Shown: positions 13,337 to 21,687, counted from the stretch's first letter. The stretch: DNA of 64,000 nucleotides from Campylobacter gastrosuis (GCF_030249845.1 NZ_JANURM010000002.1:1-64000); one strand, 5' to 3'. Notes: generated from the letters alone by a model not told the origin. Made by a program: numbers and translations.

Positions 13337-14140
13337 ATGAAACTTGAAAAAGGCTTATGTTTAGAACTAAATAGCATAAAGGACAATGAGAAGATAAAAA
13401 TTAGTCCAGTAGGCGAACAGGTGCTTGGGTATGACGGCAGAGTTTTTAAGATAGATGCAAATTTTGTCCTAGCAAATACCAAAGCTGGTGGTGTGGATAT
13501 CTTGCTTGATAAAGACCATAGAGATAGTGAGGCTATGGGGTGGTTTGATATAAATAGCCTTGAAGCAAGAGATGATGGAATATATGCAAAGCTAGACTAT
13601 ACAGATGTAGGAAAGGAGCTTGTTGATAAAAGGCTTTTTAGGTATCTAAGCCCAGCCTATGAGATAAATTATAGAGATAACGGAGTAAGAGAGGTTGTAA
13701 GGATTGCAAGTGTTGGGCTAGTAAATCGCCCAAATTTGCTAAATAAATCACTAAATAAAGAGGAGATAAAAGTGCCAAACGAAGATAAAAACAAAGAGTT
13801 AGAGCTTTCAAAACAGCTTAATGATAGCCTTAGCGAAAACAGCAGACTAAAAGGTGAGATTGAAGTGTTAAAAGCTGAAAATGAGAATTTAAAAACTGCT
13901 TTAAAAACCGAACAAAACAACTCAAAAGTAGAACGTATAGAAAGTGCTATTAAAAATGGTGAGATGCTACCAAGTCGCAAAGAGACAGCTTTGGGACTTG
14001 AAGCAAATGCCCTTAATAGCTACTTAGAAGTTTGTAAGAGCGAAGCAGCAAGTGTGCTAAAAGAGAAAAACATAGAGAAAAATAGCAAGAGCGAAACCGA
14101 GAATATAGATCCATCTGTTAAAGCTCAGCTGGGACTATAA
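13337..14140 (+). CDS. Head maturation protease/scaffold (Mu gpI-like)
   Basis: 267 residues of the Mu-like prophage I family (PF10123), which cleaves scaffold and capsid during head assembly. The protease domain (about 1-145) shows ILLDKDHRDSEAMGWF, where the His is the likely catalytic residue, and FRYLSPAYEIN, with a likely catalytic Ser. A helical scaffold-like tail (NKELELSKQLNDSLSENSRL...) follows at 155-240. Ribosome site GAAAGGTGAGATATG. It heads the plus-strand late operon, followed by the capsid gene. Confidence 0.88.
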   Translation: MKLEKGLCLELNSIKDNEKIKISPVGEQVLGYDGRVFKIDANFVLANTKAGGVDILLDKDHRDSEAMGWFDINSLEARDDGIYAKLDYTDVGKELVDKRLFRYLSPAYEINYRDNGVREVVRIASVGLVNRPNLLNKSLNKEEIKVPNEDKNKELELSKQLNDSLSENSRLKGEIEVLKAENENLKTALKTEQNNSKVERIESAIKNGEMLPSRKETALGLEANALNSYLEVCKSEAASVLKEKNIEKNSKSETENIDPSVKAQLGL

Positions 14141-14188
14141 GTAAAACGTTCGGCGATAGCCAAAACATATAAAGAAGGAGAATAATAA

Positions 14189-15076
14189 ATGCCAAAAAGA
14201 ACACTAGATACAGCATATATGAAAGAGGTTTCAAAAGGCTTTAAAGCGGTTTTTAACAACGCTTTAGAAAGCATAAACAACGACTATACTAAGGTTGCAA
14301 CTGAGATAAAAGCAAACACTATTACAGTTAATTACTCGTGGCTTGCTGATCTTCCTAGTATGAGGGAGTGGGTAGGCGATAGAACACTTAATGAACTTGC
14401 GGCTTGGAATTATGCTATTAGTAAAAAAGATTGGGAAGCTAGCATAAAAGTGCATCGCGATGTTATAGAGTATGATAATTTAGGTATTGTAAAACCTCGG
14501 ATACAAGACTTAGCCTCTGCTGTGCCAGAGCATTATAATACTATGGTGTTTGGACTGCTTGAAAAAAATGGCGACTGCTATGATGGTAAGAAATTCTTTG
14601 CAAAAGACCACGAGATAAAGGGTGCAAATTTTTCAAATCTAGCAGAGCTTGAGCTTACTGCACAAAACTATCTAAAAACAAAAGCAGAGATGGGACGGCT
14701 CATAAAAGATAATGGCTCACCACTTAGGGTGCGTCCTACGCTTATAGTTGTTCCACCTGAGTTAGAAGCAACGGCAAAAGAGCTATTTTTAGCTGAAAAA
14801 AATGAAAACGGAGCAACAAACACACTCTATAAAGATGTTGAAGTCTTAGTTTGCTATGAACTTACCAAGAAAAAGGCGTGGTATCTACTTGATACTTCAA
14901 GAGCTATTAAGCCACTGATACTTCAAATTAACAAAAGTGCTGAATTTGTAGCTCAAGATAGCCTAGAAGATGAGGCAGCGTTTATGCGTAAAGAGTTTAG
15001 GTATGGTGTAGATACTGAGGATAATGCAGGCTATGGTTTGTGGCAACAAGCATACGCAAACATACCTAGCGAATAG
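14189..15076 (+). CDS. Major capsid protein (Mu gpT-like)
   Basis: 295 residues matching the Mu gpT major head subunit family (PF10124). Recognisable segments are the N-terminal YMKEVSKGFKAVFNNAL, ADLPSMREWVGDRTLNELA, the KPRIQDLASAVPEHYNTM loop and a C-terminal FRYGVDTEDNAGYGLWQQAY. It forms the icosahedral shell (HK97 fold in the family). It directly follows the protease/scaffold gene, as in all Mu-like phages, with a strong AAGAAGGAGAATAATAA ribosome site. Confidence 0.92.
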   Translation: MPKRTLDTAYMKEVSKGFKAVFNNALESINNDYTKVATEIKANTITVNYSWLADLPSMREWVGDRTLNELAAWNYAISKKDWEASIKVHRDVIEYDNLGIVKPRIQDLASAVPEHYNTMVFGLLEKNGDCYDGKKFFAKDHEIKGANFSNLAELELTAQNYLKTKAEMGRLIKDNGSPLRVRPTLIVVPPELEATAKELFLAEKNENGATNTLYKDVEVLVCYELTKKKAWYLLDTSRAIKPLILQINKSAEFVAQDSLEDEAAFMRKEFRYGVDTEDNAGYGLWQQAYANIPSE

Positions 15077-15084
15077 GATAAAAA

Positions 15085-15336
15085 ATGGGTAACTATGAGA
15101 GCTTTTTAAAGGCAAGGGGTTTAAGCAAAGATGAAAGTGCTGCGAGTGAAGAAAAGCCTTTGAGTGATGAGGAAAAGCAAGCTGGCGGCGAAATAGAGCT
15201 AAGTGATAGCGACAAACCACAAGAAGTGGTATCGCCACCCAATGAGATAAAAGAGAGCGATAAAGATGTCAAAGATGATGGAGCTAGCAAACAAACTACA
15301 AGCAAGGGCAAAACAGGCATTAAAAAACCAAAGTGA
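15085..15336 (+). CDS. Acidic, disordered hypothetical head-region protein
   Basis: 83 residues, almost entirely charged or small residues (Asp, Glu, Lys, Ser), predicted disordered. It has no domain. It occupies the position of small gp35-like proteins after the capsid gene in Mu-like phages; that equivalence is positional only. It starts 8 bases after the capsid stop with GGATAAAAAATG, and its last 71 bases are also read in another frame as the start of the gp36-like gene. Confidence 0.55.
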   Translation: MGNYESFLKARGLSKDESAASEEKPLSDEEKQAGGEIELSDSDKPQEVVSPPNEIKESDKDVKDDGASKQTTSKGKTGIKKPK

Positions 15337-15595
15337 GATAACAAGCGATCTTTGCGAACGTTGTGCGAGTGATGCCTTAGAGGCTTGTGGTGGTAGGCTG
15401 GTGGCTTACTATGTTATGGAGGATTTTGCATACTATCGTTTAAAGCTTTATCTAAAAATAGAGCCAAGCGAAGAGGATATGAAGCTTTATGATATGGCTT
15501 TAAAAGCTATACAAAATTCTCCTTTTGTAAAAGAAAGTGGAGATATCAGCTCTGCTAAATTTTATAAGAGCAGAGCAAGAAAAGAGGTTTTATGA
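15266..15595 (+). CDS. Mu gp36-like (DUF1320) head completion protein
   Basis: 109 residues, helical, resembling gp36/DUF1320-type connector proteins: SEITSDLCERCASDALEACG, YRLKLYLKIEPSEEDMKLYD and a Lys/Arg end. The 5' part overlaps the acidic protein by 71 bases. No alternative start codon exists further in before residue 50, so the overlap seems real; ATG at 15275 or 15278 is an equally possible start. Its stop overlaps the next gene by 4 bases (ATGA). Confidence 0.6.
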   Translation: MSKMMELANKLQARAKQALKNQSEITSDLCERCASDALEACGGRLVAYYVMEDFAYYRLKLYLKIEPSEEDMKLYDMALKAIQNSPFVKESGDISSAKFYKSRARKEVL

Positions 15596-15936
15596 GCCTA
15601 AACGAGCTTGCTTCGTGTTTAGTTAATGAGTTTGGGCTAATAAGCATAGGCGAATACTCCCAAATAGACCAAAACGGTAACTATCTTATGTTTGATGGAC
15701 TAAGTCGTCTAAATGATAGCACTGACACTGCTAATTTTAGTATCGTAGTCGCTCACAACTCTTTAAACGGCGATACTAGCTCGTTGCTTGAAGAGCTAGA
15801 TGAGCTTAGAAAAAAGCTTTTTGACTTTGGTGCGGCAAGAGCAGAACGTATAACAGCAGATGTAAAAACTGCTTTTATCTCAAACTCTCTTTACTGTGCC
15901 AAGATAGAGCTTAGGTTTAAAGTTAAAAATTATTAA
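15592..15936 (+). CDS. Mu gp37-like (DUF1834) neck/tail completion protein
   Basis: 114 residues, starting in an ATGA overlap with the gp36-like gene. The profile (MSLNELASCLVNEFGLISIG, then LLEELDELRKKLFDFGAARA and YCAKIELRFKV at the end) fits the Mu gp37/DUF1834 group that joins head and tail. It is 9 bases before the presumed tail tube gene. Assignment rests on order and overall pattern. Confidence 0.6.
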   Translation: MSLNELASCLVNEFGLISIGEYSQIDQNGNYLMFDGLSRLNDSTDTANFSIVVAHNSLNGDTSSLLEELDELRKKLFDFGAARAERITADVKTAFISNSLYCAKIELRFKVKNY

Positions 15937-15945
15937 GGAGTAAGG

Positions 15946-16638
15946 ATGAAACAAGAAAAACTAGCAAGGTTGTCTAGTGGCGAGGTTAGATTTACGCCTA
16001 TAAATTCAAATGGCGAGTATGGAGAAGAGATAATACTTGGCTACAACCAAAAGGTTAGCCTAAACAGAAGCTCGGAGGTAAAAGAGCTTTTAAGTAACGA
16101 TACAAGCCTTGGGGCTACGGCATCTGAGATAGAAACTAAGACGACTTATGAGTTTAGCACTGAAATTGGCGATTTAAGCCTTGCAAATTTAGCACTGGCG
16201 TTTAAAGGGCTTGTAAAGGATAAGACTTACTCGGTGGGAGATAGGTTTATAAACGGCAAGGCTATACTTGATGGTAGTGCAAATGTAAGTGGCAAGGTAG
16301 GTGATGCGGTGCTAAAGGATGGCAAAATCTATATCCTTACTGAAAATGCTACAAATGAAGAGTTTGACGCACTAAGCCTAGCTAGTAAAACATACCCATC
16401 AAGGGTAAAAATACTAAATCCAGAAAGCAGAAGCAATAATATGGGTCGCATAGTAGTCGATGGTATAAACCTAGCCACTGGCAAAGCACAAATCCTAATC
16501 ATACCAAAGGTAAATCTGCGTTATGAGGGGGAGTTTGGACTTGTGGGAGATGACTTTATAAAACTTGCTCTAAGTGGGAAGGCTATAAAGGTGGATGATG
16601 AGGATATATTTACACTAATTGACGGAGTGGATGAATGA
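15946..16638 (+). CDS. Putative major tail (tube) protein
   Basis: 230 residues, beta-rich with no sheath protein gene beside it, which indicates a non-contractile tail. Its position (after the connector genes and directly before the frameshifted chaperone and tape measure) is that of the tail tube in siphoviruses. Features are an N-terminal ARLSSGEVRFTPINSNGEYG and an insertion-like middle (TYSVGDRFINGKAILDGSAN) resembling the Ig-like/extra domains of some tube proteins. It overlaps the chaperone gene by 4 bases. Confidence 0.68.
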   Translation: MKQEKLARLSSGEVRFTPINSNGEYGEEIILGYNQKVSLNRSSEVKELLSNDTSLGATASEIETKTTYEFSTEIGDLSLANLALAFKGLVKDKTYSVGDRFINGKAILDGSANVSGKVGDAVLKDGKIYILTENATNEEFDALSLASKTYPSRVKILNPESRSNNMGRIVVDGINLATGKAQILIIPKVNLRYEGEFGLVGDDFIKLALSGKAIKVDDEDIFTLIDGVDE

Positions 16639-17099
16639 GAACTAAATTTCCTTTTACGCTAGAGGTTGATGAGGCTAAATTTAAGCTTGTCTATAAAGAC
16701 CCAAACAAAAAGCAAAGTGATGAGTTTTTGTCTGACTTTAAGACATTAAAGGCTGATATGGACTCATATGATGAGCTAAGGGGCGAGATAGAGCTACTTA
16801 ATGAGAAAAAAGAGCTTAAAAAAGAGCTTGTAAAAGAGTTAAGTGGCAATGAAAAAAGAGAGCTTACAAATGAGATATTTGCCTTACTTGATGAGATAGC
16901 GGATAAAAAAAGCAAGCTAAAAGAGTTTGATGATAAAAGCGTGGATTTAGAGGCTGTGGCTATGAAAAGGTTTGAGCTTTGCGTAGAGGGCGAGGACAAG
17001 GACAAACTAAAAGAGTATGTAGCACGAGAGGGCATAAGCTACCACTCTCTTTTGCAAGCAATAGATAGAGCTGTGGGGGTGGAGCGTGAAAAAAAGTAG
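16635..17099 (+). CDS. Tail assembly chaperone, short form (lambda gpG analogue)
   Basis: 154 residues: an N-terminal beta part (MRTKFPFTLEVDEAKFKLVYKD starts it), a charged coiled coil at about 35-110, and a helical end. It lies between tube and tape measure, where lambda-type phages encode chaperones that coat the tape measure. The gene ends in A AAA AAG TAG; a -1 slip there gives a longer product ending at 17344 (see next entry). Making both forms in a fixed ratio is the hallmark of the G/GT system. Confidence 0.8.
   Translation: MRTKFPFTLEVDEAKFKLVYKDPNKKQSDEFLSDFKTLKADMDSYDELRGEIELLNEKKELKKELVKELSGNEKRELTNEIFALLDEIADKKSKLKEFDDKSVDLEAVAMKRFELCVEGEDKDKLKEYVAREGISYHSLLQAIDRAVGVEREKK
17090..17096 (+). 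promoter_or_regulatory. Slippery heptamer A AAA AAG for -1 frameshifting
   Basis: In the chaperone frame the heptamer reads A AAA AAG directly before the stop TAG (17097-17099). It is the most efficient class of bacterial -1 slippery site. A stem-loop AGGGC (17108-17112)/GCCCT (17120-17124) lies 11 bases downstream and may act as a stimulator. Confidence 0.82.
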
Positions 17100-17344
17100 A
17101 GAGGCTTAGGGCTTTTGTAGCCCTTAAAAATCTAAGTCTTGATGAATTTGGGCTTGATGAGTTTGAGAGGGTAATGTATCAAGGCTTTAACCTAGCACTA
17201 AATACAAGAAGTGGAATAAAGAGCGTGGAGTATAGCCTTGATAGCTTGGTGCTTAAAGAGTTTTGCAAAGAGTGCGAAATAGATTTTTTGTGGTTTTATG
17301 GAGTTTGTAAGCAGTTGATTTTTGGCTTACAAAGCAATGATTAA
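17096..17344 (+). CDS. T-domain of the frameshifted tail chaperone (lambda gpGT analogue)
   Basis: The -1 frame entered at 17096 is open for 82 codons (VERLRAFVALKNLSLDEFGL...) to TAA 17342-17344 and has no good start of its own, so it is expressed only by slippage. The fused product would be about 236 residues. In lambda, the T part recruits tube subunits to the chaperone-coated tape measure. It has an acidic helical sequence and a Cys/aromatic-rich end (EFCKECEIDFLWFYGVC). It ends right against the opposing membrane protein gene. Confidence 0.8.
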   Translation, partial: VERLRAFVALKNLSLDEFGLDEFERVMYQGFNLALNTRSGIKSVEYSLDSLVLKEFCKECEIDFLWFYGVCKQLIFGLQSND

Positions 17345-17526
17345 AGGATGGATGTGCGTTTTTTAGCTTTTTTATTGTCTATAATCTGTGCTATGGCTAC
17401 AAAGATAGCAGCTACTATGAGCAGTAAAAATCCGTCAAAGTCAGTGGCGATAATATCTACAAACATAAAGAGTATGATGGGTGCAAAAAAGGCTATAAGC
17501 AGACATTTTATAAAAAACCAAATCAT
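17341..17526 (-). CDS. Small two-helix membrane protein, probable moron
   Basis: 61 residues on the strand opposite the tail operon. It has two hydrophobic helices (FFIKCLLIAFFAPIILFMFV and FLLLIVAAIFVAIAQII) and a basic end (NKKAKKRTSIL). A strong ribosome site (CACAGGAGTTAATATG on its strand) and a TAAAAT -10 upstream argue for real, independent expression. Genes inserted backwards within a phage late operon are typically morons, expressed in the lysogen (for example superinfection exclusion). No family recognised; that role is inferred. Confidence 0.6.
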   Translation of the reverse strand: MIWFFIKCLLIAFFAPIILFMFVDIIATDFDGFLLLIVAAIFVAIAQIIDNKKAKKRTSIL

Positions 17527-17582
17527 ATTAACTCCTGTGTTTTTTCTACTATTTTACCATAAAAGGCTAGAAATAGAAAGTT

Positions 17583-17681
17583 TGCTACCGCTAACTACAT
17601 TATGGCGTAGCGGGGTCGTAGAAGCTAAAGCTTCATACTTCCCCTTTTCGCTCAACCACGAACGCGAAGCAGTTCGCGTTC
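17583..17681 (-). repeat. Structured intergenic repeat, copy R1
   Basis: Contains the hairpins GAAGCT-AA-AGCTTC (17621-17634) and GAACGCGAA-GCAG-TTCGCGTTC (17660-17681). Read on the minus strand it matches 28314-28365: GGGGAAGTATGAAG, a CAGCTTCTAC/TAGCTTCTAC part and GCTACGC(C/A)ATAAT. In each copy a gene with a GGAGT(T)A-type ribosome site follows in the same orientation, here the small membrane protein. Confidence 0.6.
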
Positions 17682-17698
17682 TCTAAAGGGTTTTGCTC

Positions 17699-20392
17699 AT
17701 GGCAAATAACGATGTAAATATAAAAATCGTCATCGGAGCTAGTACTTACGAGGTAAAGGCAGCTAGAAAGGATGTAAATGAGCTGGGTAAAAGCCTAAGC
17801 AACACAGACACTATCGCAAATGCGTTAAATAGCAGTTTTGGCAAGATAGCCCTTAGTTTAGGTGTTTTTACCGGTGCTGCTATCAAGATAAAAGATATAG
17901 CAAAGAGCGGTATAGAGGCTAACAGGGTATTTGAAAATCTAAAAATCCAACTAACGGGGCTAATAGCTGCAAACTCATCAAACATAAGCACTCTAGGTAA
18001 TGCCATAAACACACAGCAAAAATGGAGAATGGGCTTAAAAGAGAGCGAGAAGATATTAAAAGAGTTAAACACTACTAATCAAAGGACTAAATTTAGCCTT
18101 AGCGAGATAGCTGAGTCTTTTAATATGTTTTACGCAACTTCAGCCAATCAAGGAGATAAAGATAAAGCCGTAGTGGCTATGGACAGCATAGCATTAGCCG
18201 CACAGGCTGTTGGTAAAGACTTAAAAGCACTTACGCCTATGATGGATAGCTTAGCTACTGGCACAGTTGTAGCAGCTTCTGAGATGGGAAGCTTTATGAA
18301 GATAGTGGGACTTACAAATGAGGAGCTTAAAAAGGCAAATGAGAGTGGCAAGCTATATGACTACCTAATAGAAAAACTAGCAAATTTTAAAGAGCTATCA
18401 GGCGAGGCAGCTAAAAGCTATGATGTGGCACTGGGTGGGCTTAAAAATGAGTTAAGTGATATCTTAAAAGAGCTATCTAAACCGCTGTTTGACCGTATCA
18501 CTAGCTCATTAAGTGATTTTACAAATTTTATCAAAGAAAACAGAGAGTGGCTCACCAAGTATTTTAGACATATAACTGATGGTATAGAGGTGCTAGCTAA
18601 ACTCGCACTAGCCTTTGGGGCGGTAAAACTTAGTGCTTTTGCTCTTAGCGGTATGGGAGTGGTTATAGCTGGGTTTAAGACGGTCTTTGTAAATTCTCTC
18701 ACGGCTTCACTGGTGGCTACTGCTGCTTTAAGTAGGGGTTTAAATATACTTAATACAGCGTTTAAAACTCTTTTACCAACGGCTACTATCTATCTTATAT
18801 ACGAGGCAAAAGATGCTATAAAGGCACTAAATAAAGGGCTTGATAGCGGAGCGCAGAAGCTAAATAGCGTGCAACAATGGATATATAGATTTTTAGATGC
18901 TTTTGCCACACAGCTACAAATAGCACAGGTTAAAATTTATCAGTTTATAAACGACATAAAGATATCAGGGCTAAAAGCAAAGGAGTTTTTTGCGGAGCTA
19001 AACGATAGCTACAATATCTTTTCAAGTGGGGACTCTGCTAAGGGCATCAAAAAACAAATAAACCTACTAACTAGTGAAAACGAAGCACTGCAAGGACTTA
19101 TAGAAGGATATAAAAAGGCTAGCGTGGAGCGTGAACTTAGCTTGCAGGGCTTTAAAAATGAGCCAAAAGAGCTAGAAAGTGATGGGTTAAAAGATACGAT
19201 CAAACCAAATCCAGTAGGAGTAGATCAAGGCAATGTAGGCAAAACAAAAGATATCCTAAAACTACAACAAGGCATATATAAGGACTATTACGAGCAAATA
19301 GGAGATTATGGCAAGGCTTGGGCTATAAGGGAGCTTGAGCTAAGAGAGCAGCTTAAAAATGCAAATATAAATGCGTTTGATACAAGTAGCATTATAAATT
19401 TAAATAAAGATGAGTATTTTAAAAGAGTAAATGAGGAGAGGAAACAAAAGGCGATAGAGGCTCTAAATAAAGAGCTTGAGCTTGAAGATAGGAAATCCCA
19501 GCTAAGACGCCGTGAAGCTGAGCTGATAGATACAAATACCACAAAAACACAAACACTGCTAAGTATAGAGTATGAAAAGACACTTATGCAGTATAACGCT
19601 ATGCTTGAGCGAGAACAGATAACACAAGAATACTACGATAAAGCCATAGCACTAGAAGAGCAACTATATCAAAAACAGCTATTTGATGCCTCAAGTTGGG
19701 GGCAAGTGATGCAAAGCGGGCTTAGTAGCTTAGAGAGTTCTATGATGAGCTTTTTTGACTACTCAAGTGATAGGTTTTTAAAATTTGGAGATGTTGCAAA
19801 GAGTGTGTTAAACGATATTTATAAGGCTTTGGTTAGGGAGCTTATAATATCTCAAATCATCTCAGCAATACGCGGTGCAATAGGTGGGATGATGGGTGGT
19901 GGTGCAAATGAGGCTCTACCAGCTGGAGGTATGCCACAAGTATTAAATTCATCCGCTCAAAACACAAACTATGTTTCAGGCTCTGGGCTGTTTGCTGGGA
20001 CAAGTTTTGCCAATAGGTTTGCCACTGGAGGTATTTTAAATAGTCCTGATTTGCACCAATACGTAAATAAGGTAGTAAGTAAGCCAACCTACTTTAAATT
20101 TGCCAGTGGTGGTGTGCCAAGTCTTGGCGTAATGGGTGAGAAAAACGGCGGAAGCCCAGAAGCCATAATGCCGCTAACTCGCACAAAAAACGGCGACTTA
20201 GGTGTAAGAGTGCAAAATGAAAACACTCCAAACAACGTAAAGATAGAGGTAATAAATCAAACCAAAGAGGATGTAAAGGTAACAAACGTGCAAACAAGAC
20301 AAAATTTAGAAGAGCAAGTAATATCTATAGTGATAAATGCTGTAACAACAAACAAAAGTGGAATGCGTGACATTATGGGAGGTAGTAGATGA
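17699..20392 (+). CDS. Tail tape measure protein
   Basis: 897 residues from ATG 17699 (a TTG at 17693 is also possible). It is the longest tail protein after J and sets tail length. It contains the phage tape-measure N-terminal domain (about 80-260, NSSNISTLGNAINTQQKWRM... through AALTPMMDSLATGT-like LKALTPMMDSLATGTVVAAS), hydrophobic segments at 300-380, a long coiled coil (480-680) and a C-terminal part ending with GVMGEKNGGSPEAIMPLTRT, a motif typical of tape measures. It overlaps the NlpC/P60 gene (ATGA). Confidence 0.92.
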   Translation: MANNDVNIKIVIGASTYEVKAARKDVNELGKSLSNTDTIANALNSSFGKIALSLGVFTGAAIKIKDIAKSGIEANRVFENLKIQLTGLIAANSSNISTLGNAINTQQKWRMGLKESEKILKELNTTNQRTKFSLSEIAESFNMFYATSANQGDKDKAVVAMDSIALAAQAVGKDLKALTPMMDSLATGTVVAASEMGSFMKIVGLTNEELKKANESGKLYDYLIEKLANFKELSGEAAKSYDVALGGLKNELSDILKELSKPLFDRITSSLSDFTNFIKENREWLTKYFRHITDGIEVLAKLALAFGAVKLSAFALSGMGVVIAGFKTVFVNSLTASLVATAALSRGLNILNTAFKTLLPTATIYLIYEAKDAIKALNKGLDSGAQKLNSVQQWIYRFLDAFATQLQIAQVKIYQFINDIKISGLKAKEFFAELNDSYNIFSSGDSAKGIKKQINLLTSENEALQGLIEGYKKASVERELSLQGFKNEPKELESDGLKDTIKPNPVGVDQGNVGKTKDILKLQQGIYKDYYEQIGDYGKAWAIRELELREQLKNANINAFDTSSIINLNKDEYFKRVNEERKQKAIEALNKELELEDRKSQLRRREAELIDTNTTKTQTLLSIEYEKTLMQYNAMLEREQITQEYYDKAIALEEQLYQKQLFDASSWGQVMQSGLSSLESSMMSFFDYSSDRFLKFGDVAKSVLNDIYKALVRELIISQIISAIRGAIGGMMGGGANEALPAGGMPQVLNSSAQNTNYVSGSGLFAGTSFANRFATGGILNSPDLHQYVNKVVSKPTYFKFASGGVPSLGVMGEKNGGSPEAIMPLTRTKNGDLGVRVQNENTPNNVKIEVINQTKEDVKVTNVQTRQNLEEQVISIVINAVTTNKSGMRDIMGGSR

Positions 20393-20757
20393 TATTAAGG
20401 GACTTGGTTGGCACTCCGTTTTTTGAACTTGACTGCTTTGCTTTGGTACGCAAGGCATACGAAATAGACCGCGGTATCATCATACCACCAGCTAAAGCGC
20501 AGGCGGAGCGTTCGGGTGCAGTGTTTAGTGAGTTTTTGGCTGAAATCTCAACCAACTGGCAAAGGGTGGAGCGACAAAAGGGCGTATGTGTAGCTATAAA
20601 ATACGACACAAACCACCCTAAAATCGTTACTCACTTTGGGTATATGATAGATGAAAACCACGTTTTACACACGACAAAGGACACCGGAGCAATAGTAGAA
20701 CCATTTAGAAATTTAGAAAGACTTGTGGAGGGGTTTTATGAATACATATCCAACTAA
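20389..20757 (+). CDS. NlpC/P60-family tail peptidase (lambda gpK-like)
   Basis: 122 residues. The Cys of FELDCFALVRKAY (residue 16-17) and the His of IVTHFGYMIDENHVLHT are the expected NlpC/P60 catalytic Cys and His. It probably cleaves peptidoglycan at the tail tip during infection. Lambda carries this activity in gpK, beside L and M, and the gene order here (tape measure, K, M, L, J-like) is a variant of that. Start overlaps the tape measure stop. Confidence 0.85.
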   Translation: MILRDLVGTPFFELDCFALVRKAYEIDRGIIIPPAKAQAERSGAVFSEFLAEISTNWQRVERQKGVCVAIKYDTNHPKIVTHFGYMIDENHVLHTTKDTGAIVEPFRNLERLVEGFYEYISN

Positions 20758-21073
20758 ACCGCCTATGTTTTTAGGCCCTACACGCACGACCATAAACCCA
20801 ACACAAAGAAGCGAGAGTGAGGCTGGATATATCTTTGCAAGAAAAAAATATACAAGAGATAAGAGCAAATATAGCCTAAACTACCCAAGTTTAACATATG
20901 ATGAATTTAACATCTTGAATGAGTTTTTTAAAACAAACCAAGGCGAAAAATTTTATTTCACACACCCCATAGAAAACATCCGCAAGGTTTGTGTGTTTGC
21001 TATGGATGAGCTAGTGGCAAATGATGATTTTAGCGGACATTGTAGCACCAAAGTGGAGCTTATAGAAATATGA
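20738..21073 (+). CDS. Minor tail protein (lambda gpM / DUF2460-like)
   Basis: 111 residues from ATG 20738, chosen because GGAGGGG lies just upstream (20727-20733); the frame is open back to a TTG at 20723. The middle, YSLNYPSLTYDEFNILNEFF, followed by FYFTHPIE, is typical of phage minor tail proteins of the M/DUF2460 type that cap the tail tip. The beta-rich end fits. It overlaps the K-like gene before and the L-like gene after, so expression is coupled. Confidence 0.72.
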   Translation: MNTYPTKPPMFLGPTRTTINPTQRSESEAGYIFARKKYTRDKSKYSLNYPSLTYDEFNILNEFFKTNQGEKFYFTHPIENIRKVCVFAMDELVANDDFSGHCSTKVELIEI

Positions 21074-21687
21074 GTTTAAATTTAACAACCATAAAAGATC
21101 TAAATAGCCTAGATAGCAAAGGCGTTATACTTGTAGCACTTGAGATATTTTTACCCAGCGGTGAGGTTATCAGAGTAGTCGCCAACAATGAAAATATAAC
21201 TTTTAAAGGCTATGAATTTATAGCATTTCCGTTTAATATATCAGAGATAACTACCGCAAAAGGAGAAATACCAAAATTTACTCTAAATATAGACAATACA
21301 AGTCGCGCTATGCAAAGATATATCTTAGAGTATGATGAGTATGTAAAACGAAGCGGTAGCCAAAATGTGGCCATAGAGGCTAAAGCCTACGTGTTAAACA
21401 CACTTGATCTAAACTCTGCTATACTTGAAGAGTTCTTTGAGCTTAGTGATTTTAGTTCAAACTCCAAATTTGTAACTTTTAACCTAGGCACCCAAAGCCT
21501 ATTTAACCTAAGCTATCCACCGCGTAAGATGTATAAGGACTTTTGCTCTTTTAAATTTAAAGATGAGTGCTGTGGATATAAAGGGAGTGATACTACTTGT
21601 GATAAGAGCTTAAACGACTGCAGACTAAAGAATAACTCTGTTAGGTTTGGTGGATTTTTAGGTATAAGTGGGGGCTATAAAAAATGA
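21070..21687 (+). CDS. Minor tail protein L-like (tail tip)
   Basis: 205 residues. N-terminal beta domain with FLPSGEVIRVVANNENITFK, then a C-terminal Cys cluster: DFCSFKFKDECCGYKG, DTTCDKS and NDCRLKNN. Lambda gpL carries an iron-sulphur cluster on similarly placed cysteines and forms the tail hub. The five or six Cys here fit that, though the exact ligands are not known. Stop overlaps the J-like gene (ATGA). Confidence 0.82.
   Translation: MSLNLTTIKDLNSLDSKGVILVALEIFLPSGEVIRVVANNENITFKGYEFIAFPFNISEITTAKGEIPKFTLNIDNTSRAMQRYILEYDEYVKRSGSQNVAIEAKAYVLNTLDLNSAILEEFFELSDFSSNSKFVTFNLGTQSLFNLSYPPRKMYKDFCSFKFKDECCGYKGSDTTCDKSLNDCRLKNNSVRFGGFLGISGGYKK

Noticed and set aside
16691-17035. 114-aa minus-strand ORF opposite the tail chaperone
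   Set aside because: Ser/Leu/Phe-rich shadow of the charged coiled-coil gene.
17348-17686. 112-aa plus-strand ORF before the tape measure
   Set aside because: Antisense to the small membrane protein gene, which has a strong ribosome site; the ORF runs through structured repeat R1 and has no ribosome site.
18418-20297. Several minus-strand ORFs opposite the tape measure
   Set aside because: Low-complexity shadows with no ribosome sites; the tape measure frame is continuous.
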